From positions 98,615,483 to 98,679,482 of the forward strand of contig CM039462.1 in NCBI GenBank assembly GCA_022414725.1: 64,000 bases of DNA, given 5' to 3'. The position numbers and the translations under genes were made by a program. The notes beneath the pieces were generated by a model, which saw nothing but the letters and a program-made list of their open reading frames with translations, ran no database searches and was not told the DNA's origin. The stretch comes from Microglena sp. YARC (Eukaryota > Chlorophyta > Chlorophyceae > Chlamydomonadales > Chlamydomonadaceae). Shown here in pieces: positions 63,021 to 64,000 of the stretch (the first letter of the stretch is position 1; each line of letters begins with the position of its first letter).

Positions 63021-63620
63021 GGATGATGCATGTGAGAGGCCAAGCCGAAAGGCTGCCCGCACATCGATCGAACAAACTGCCGGGAGGGCCTCAAACAACA
63101 AAGGCCTTCGAAACTTCAGCCATCGAGTTAGGAGCAAAGTGAGTGAAATTTATCATTTGTCCTGTTCAATTTAACCAGGGCCTCCTGGGGCACATACACG
63201 GGGCTTAAATCATATGTACTGCACCAAGAACTTGAACTTGGTTACATGGCTTCAGCCAACAATGAGCCTACAAGTTTGCAGGACGGTGGGTGAAATTAAC
63301 CATTTGTCCCCGTTTGTCCTATTCAATTGAGCCAGGTTCCGGGAGGGCCTCCAGGGGCATAGACATGGGGCTTGAATCTTGTGTACTGCAGCAAGAAGTT
63401 GAACTTGGTTACATGGCTCCAGCCAACAAGTTTGTTTGTGTGAGAGCAATCTGGGGCAATTGATCATTCACACGAGTTTGTTTGTGTGAGATCAATCTGG
63501 GGCAATTGATCATTCCTCGAAGTGTCGCTGGGGCAGCCAACAATGCGCTCAATTTGTGACGCATCCACAAAAGTAAAAAATTAGGTCGATTATTAGTGTT
63601 ATGATGATGATGGGTACATT
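63021..63620 (+). repeat. Diverged duplications between two arrays
   Basis: A ~135-bp segment with cttgaacttggttacatggc occurs at about 63150-63245 and 63295-63425. A ~45-bp unit, gtttgtttgtgtgagakcaa followed by tctggggcaattgatcatt, occurs twice (63427-63515). No gene seen. Confidence 0.75.
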
Positions 63621-63623
63621 TTT

Positions 63624-64000
63624 CCAGCTGATATATAACAACGGAAATCAACCACTTGTAGTCTTTAGCTTTTCAAGAGTTAGTTGCCAGCTGATATATA
63701 ACAACGGAAATCTACCACTCGTAGTCGCTTTCAAGAGTTAGTTGCCAGCTGATATATAACAACGGAAATCAACCACTTGTAGTCGCTTTTCAAGAGTTAG
63801 TTGCCAGCTGTTATATAACAACGGAAATCTACCACTCGTAGTCGCTTTTCAAGAGTTAGTTGCCAGCTGATATATAACAACGGAAATCAACCACTTGTAG
63901 TCGCTTTTCAAGAGTTAGTTGCCAGCTGTTATATAACAACGGAAATCTACCACTCGTAGTCGCTTTTCAAGAGTTAGTTGCCAGCTGATATATAACAACG
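63624..64000 (+). repeat. 59-bp tandem array with alternating (118-bp) unit types, off the right edge
   Basis: ccagctgatatataacaacg starts units at 63624, 63687, 63745, 63805, 63863, 63922 and 63981. Most units alternate between 'caaccacttg' and 'ctaccactcg' variants, giving a two-unit higher-order period. Confidence 0.95.

Overview
This is a gene-poor eukaryotic stretch made almost entirely of nested transposable elements and tandem repeats. Spliced exons with GT-AG introns, copia and gypsy LTR elements, a LINE and a chromodomain integrase all say eukaryote. A plant or green/streptophyte alga with a large repeat-rich genome is my best guess, but no host marker gene is present to prove it. 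I see no operon, CRISPR array, rRNA or tRNA gene.

Layout. 1-5307 (minus): a LINE running off the left edge, with a reverse transcriptase, an APE-type endonuclease and, upstream, what looks like a Josephin-type cysteine protease split by a frameshift. 5924-8259 (plus): an internally deleted copia element, here called F. 8260-9061 and 48541-about 48970 (plus): halves of one copia-related element E, separated by the 39.5-kb element A (9062-48540, minus). A carries gag, a protease-like segment and an unrecognised C-terminal ORF in place of RT/RNase H. A's gag has been hit three times: by copia B (12196-18620, TSD GTTTG), by copia D (19241-41498, TSD CCATG) and by copia C (41559-47763, TSD GACGC). 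Removing these restores a continuous gag reading frame. D was itself hit inside gag by an 18-kb foldback-like transposon G (22762-40807, 7-8 bp TSD) whose long inverted ends are tandem 44-bp repeats. G in turn carries a chromodomain gypsy element H (23111-29305, TSD CACCT) and a solo LTR (39300-40193, TSD AGGGG). The order of insertion is therefore E, then A, then B/C/D, then G, then H: five levels.

48976-50692 has no recognisable gene. 50693-56725 (plus) is a decayed multi-exon gene encoding a zinc-ribbon/DDE-type transposase followed by a Ulp1 (C48) SUMO-protease-like domain and a cysteine-rich tail. 56800-64000 is a run of tandem arrays (67, 145, 164 and 59 bp) with one plausible isolated exon.

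How the parts relate. F, A and E share the same roughly 60 bp before the 3' LTR, so F-type copies may have supplied enzymes to the RT-less A/E type. A, B, C and D all have, directly after the 5' LTR, a sequence related to the anticodon arm of initiator tRNA-Met, the half-tRNA priming used by Drosophila copia. B and C both keep gag and pol in one frame separated by a single UGA. Most coding regions carry frameshifts, some in homopolymers, so part of the damage could be assembly error.
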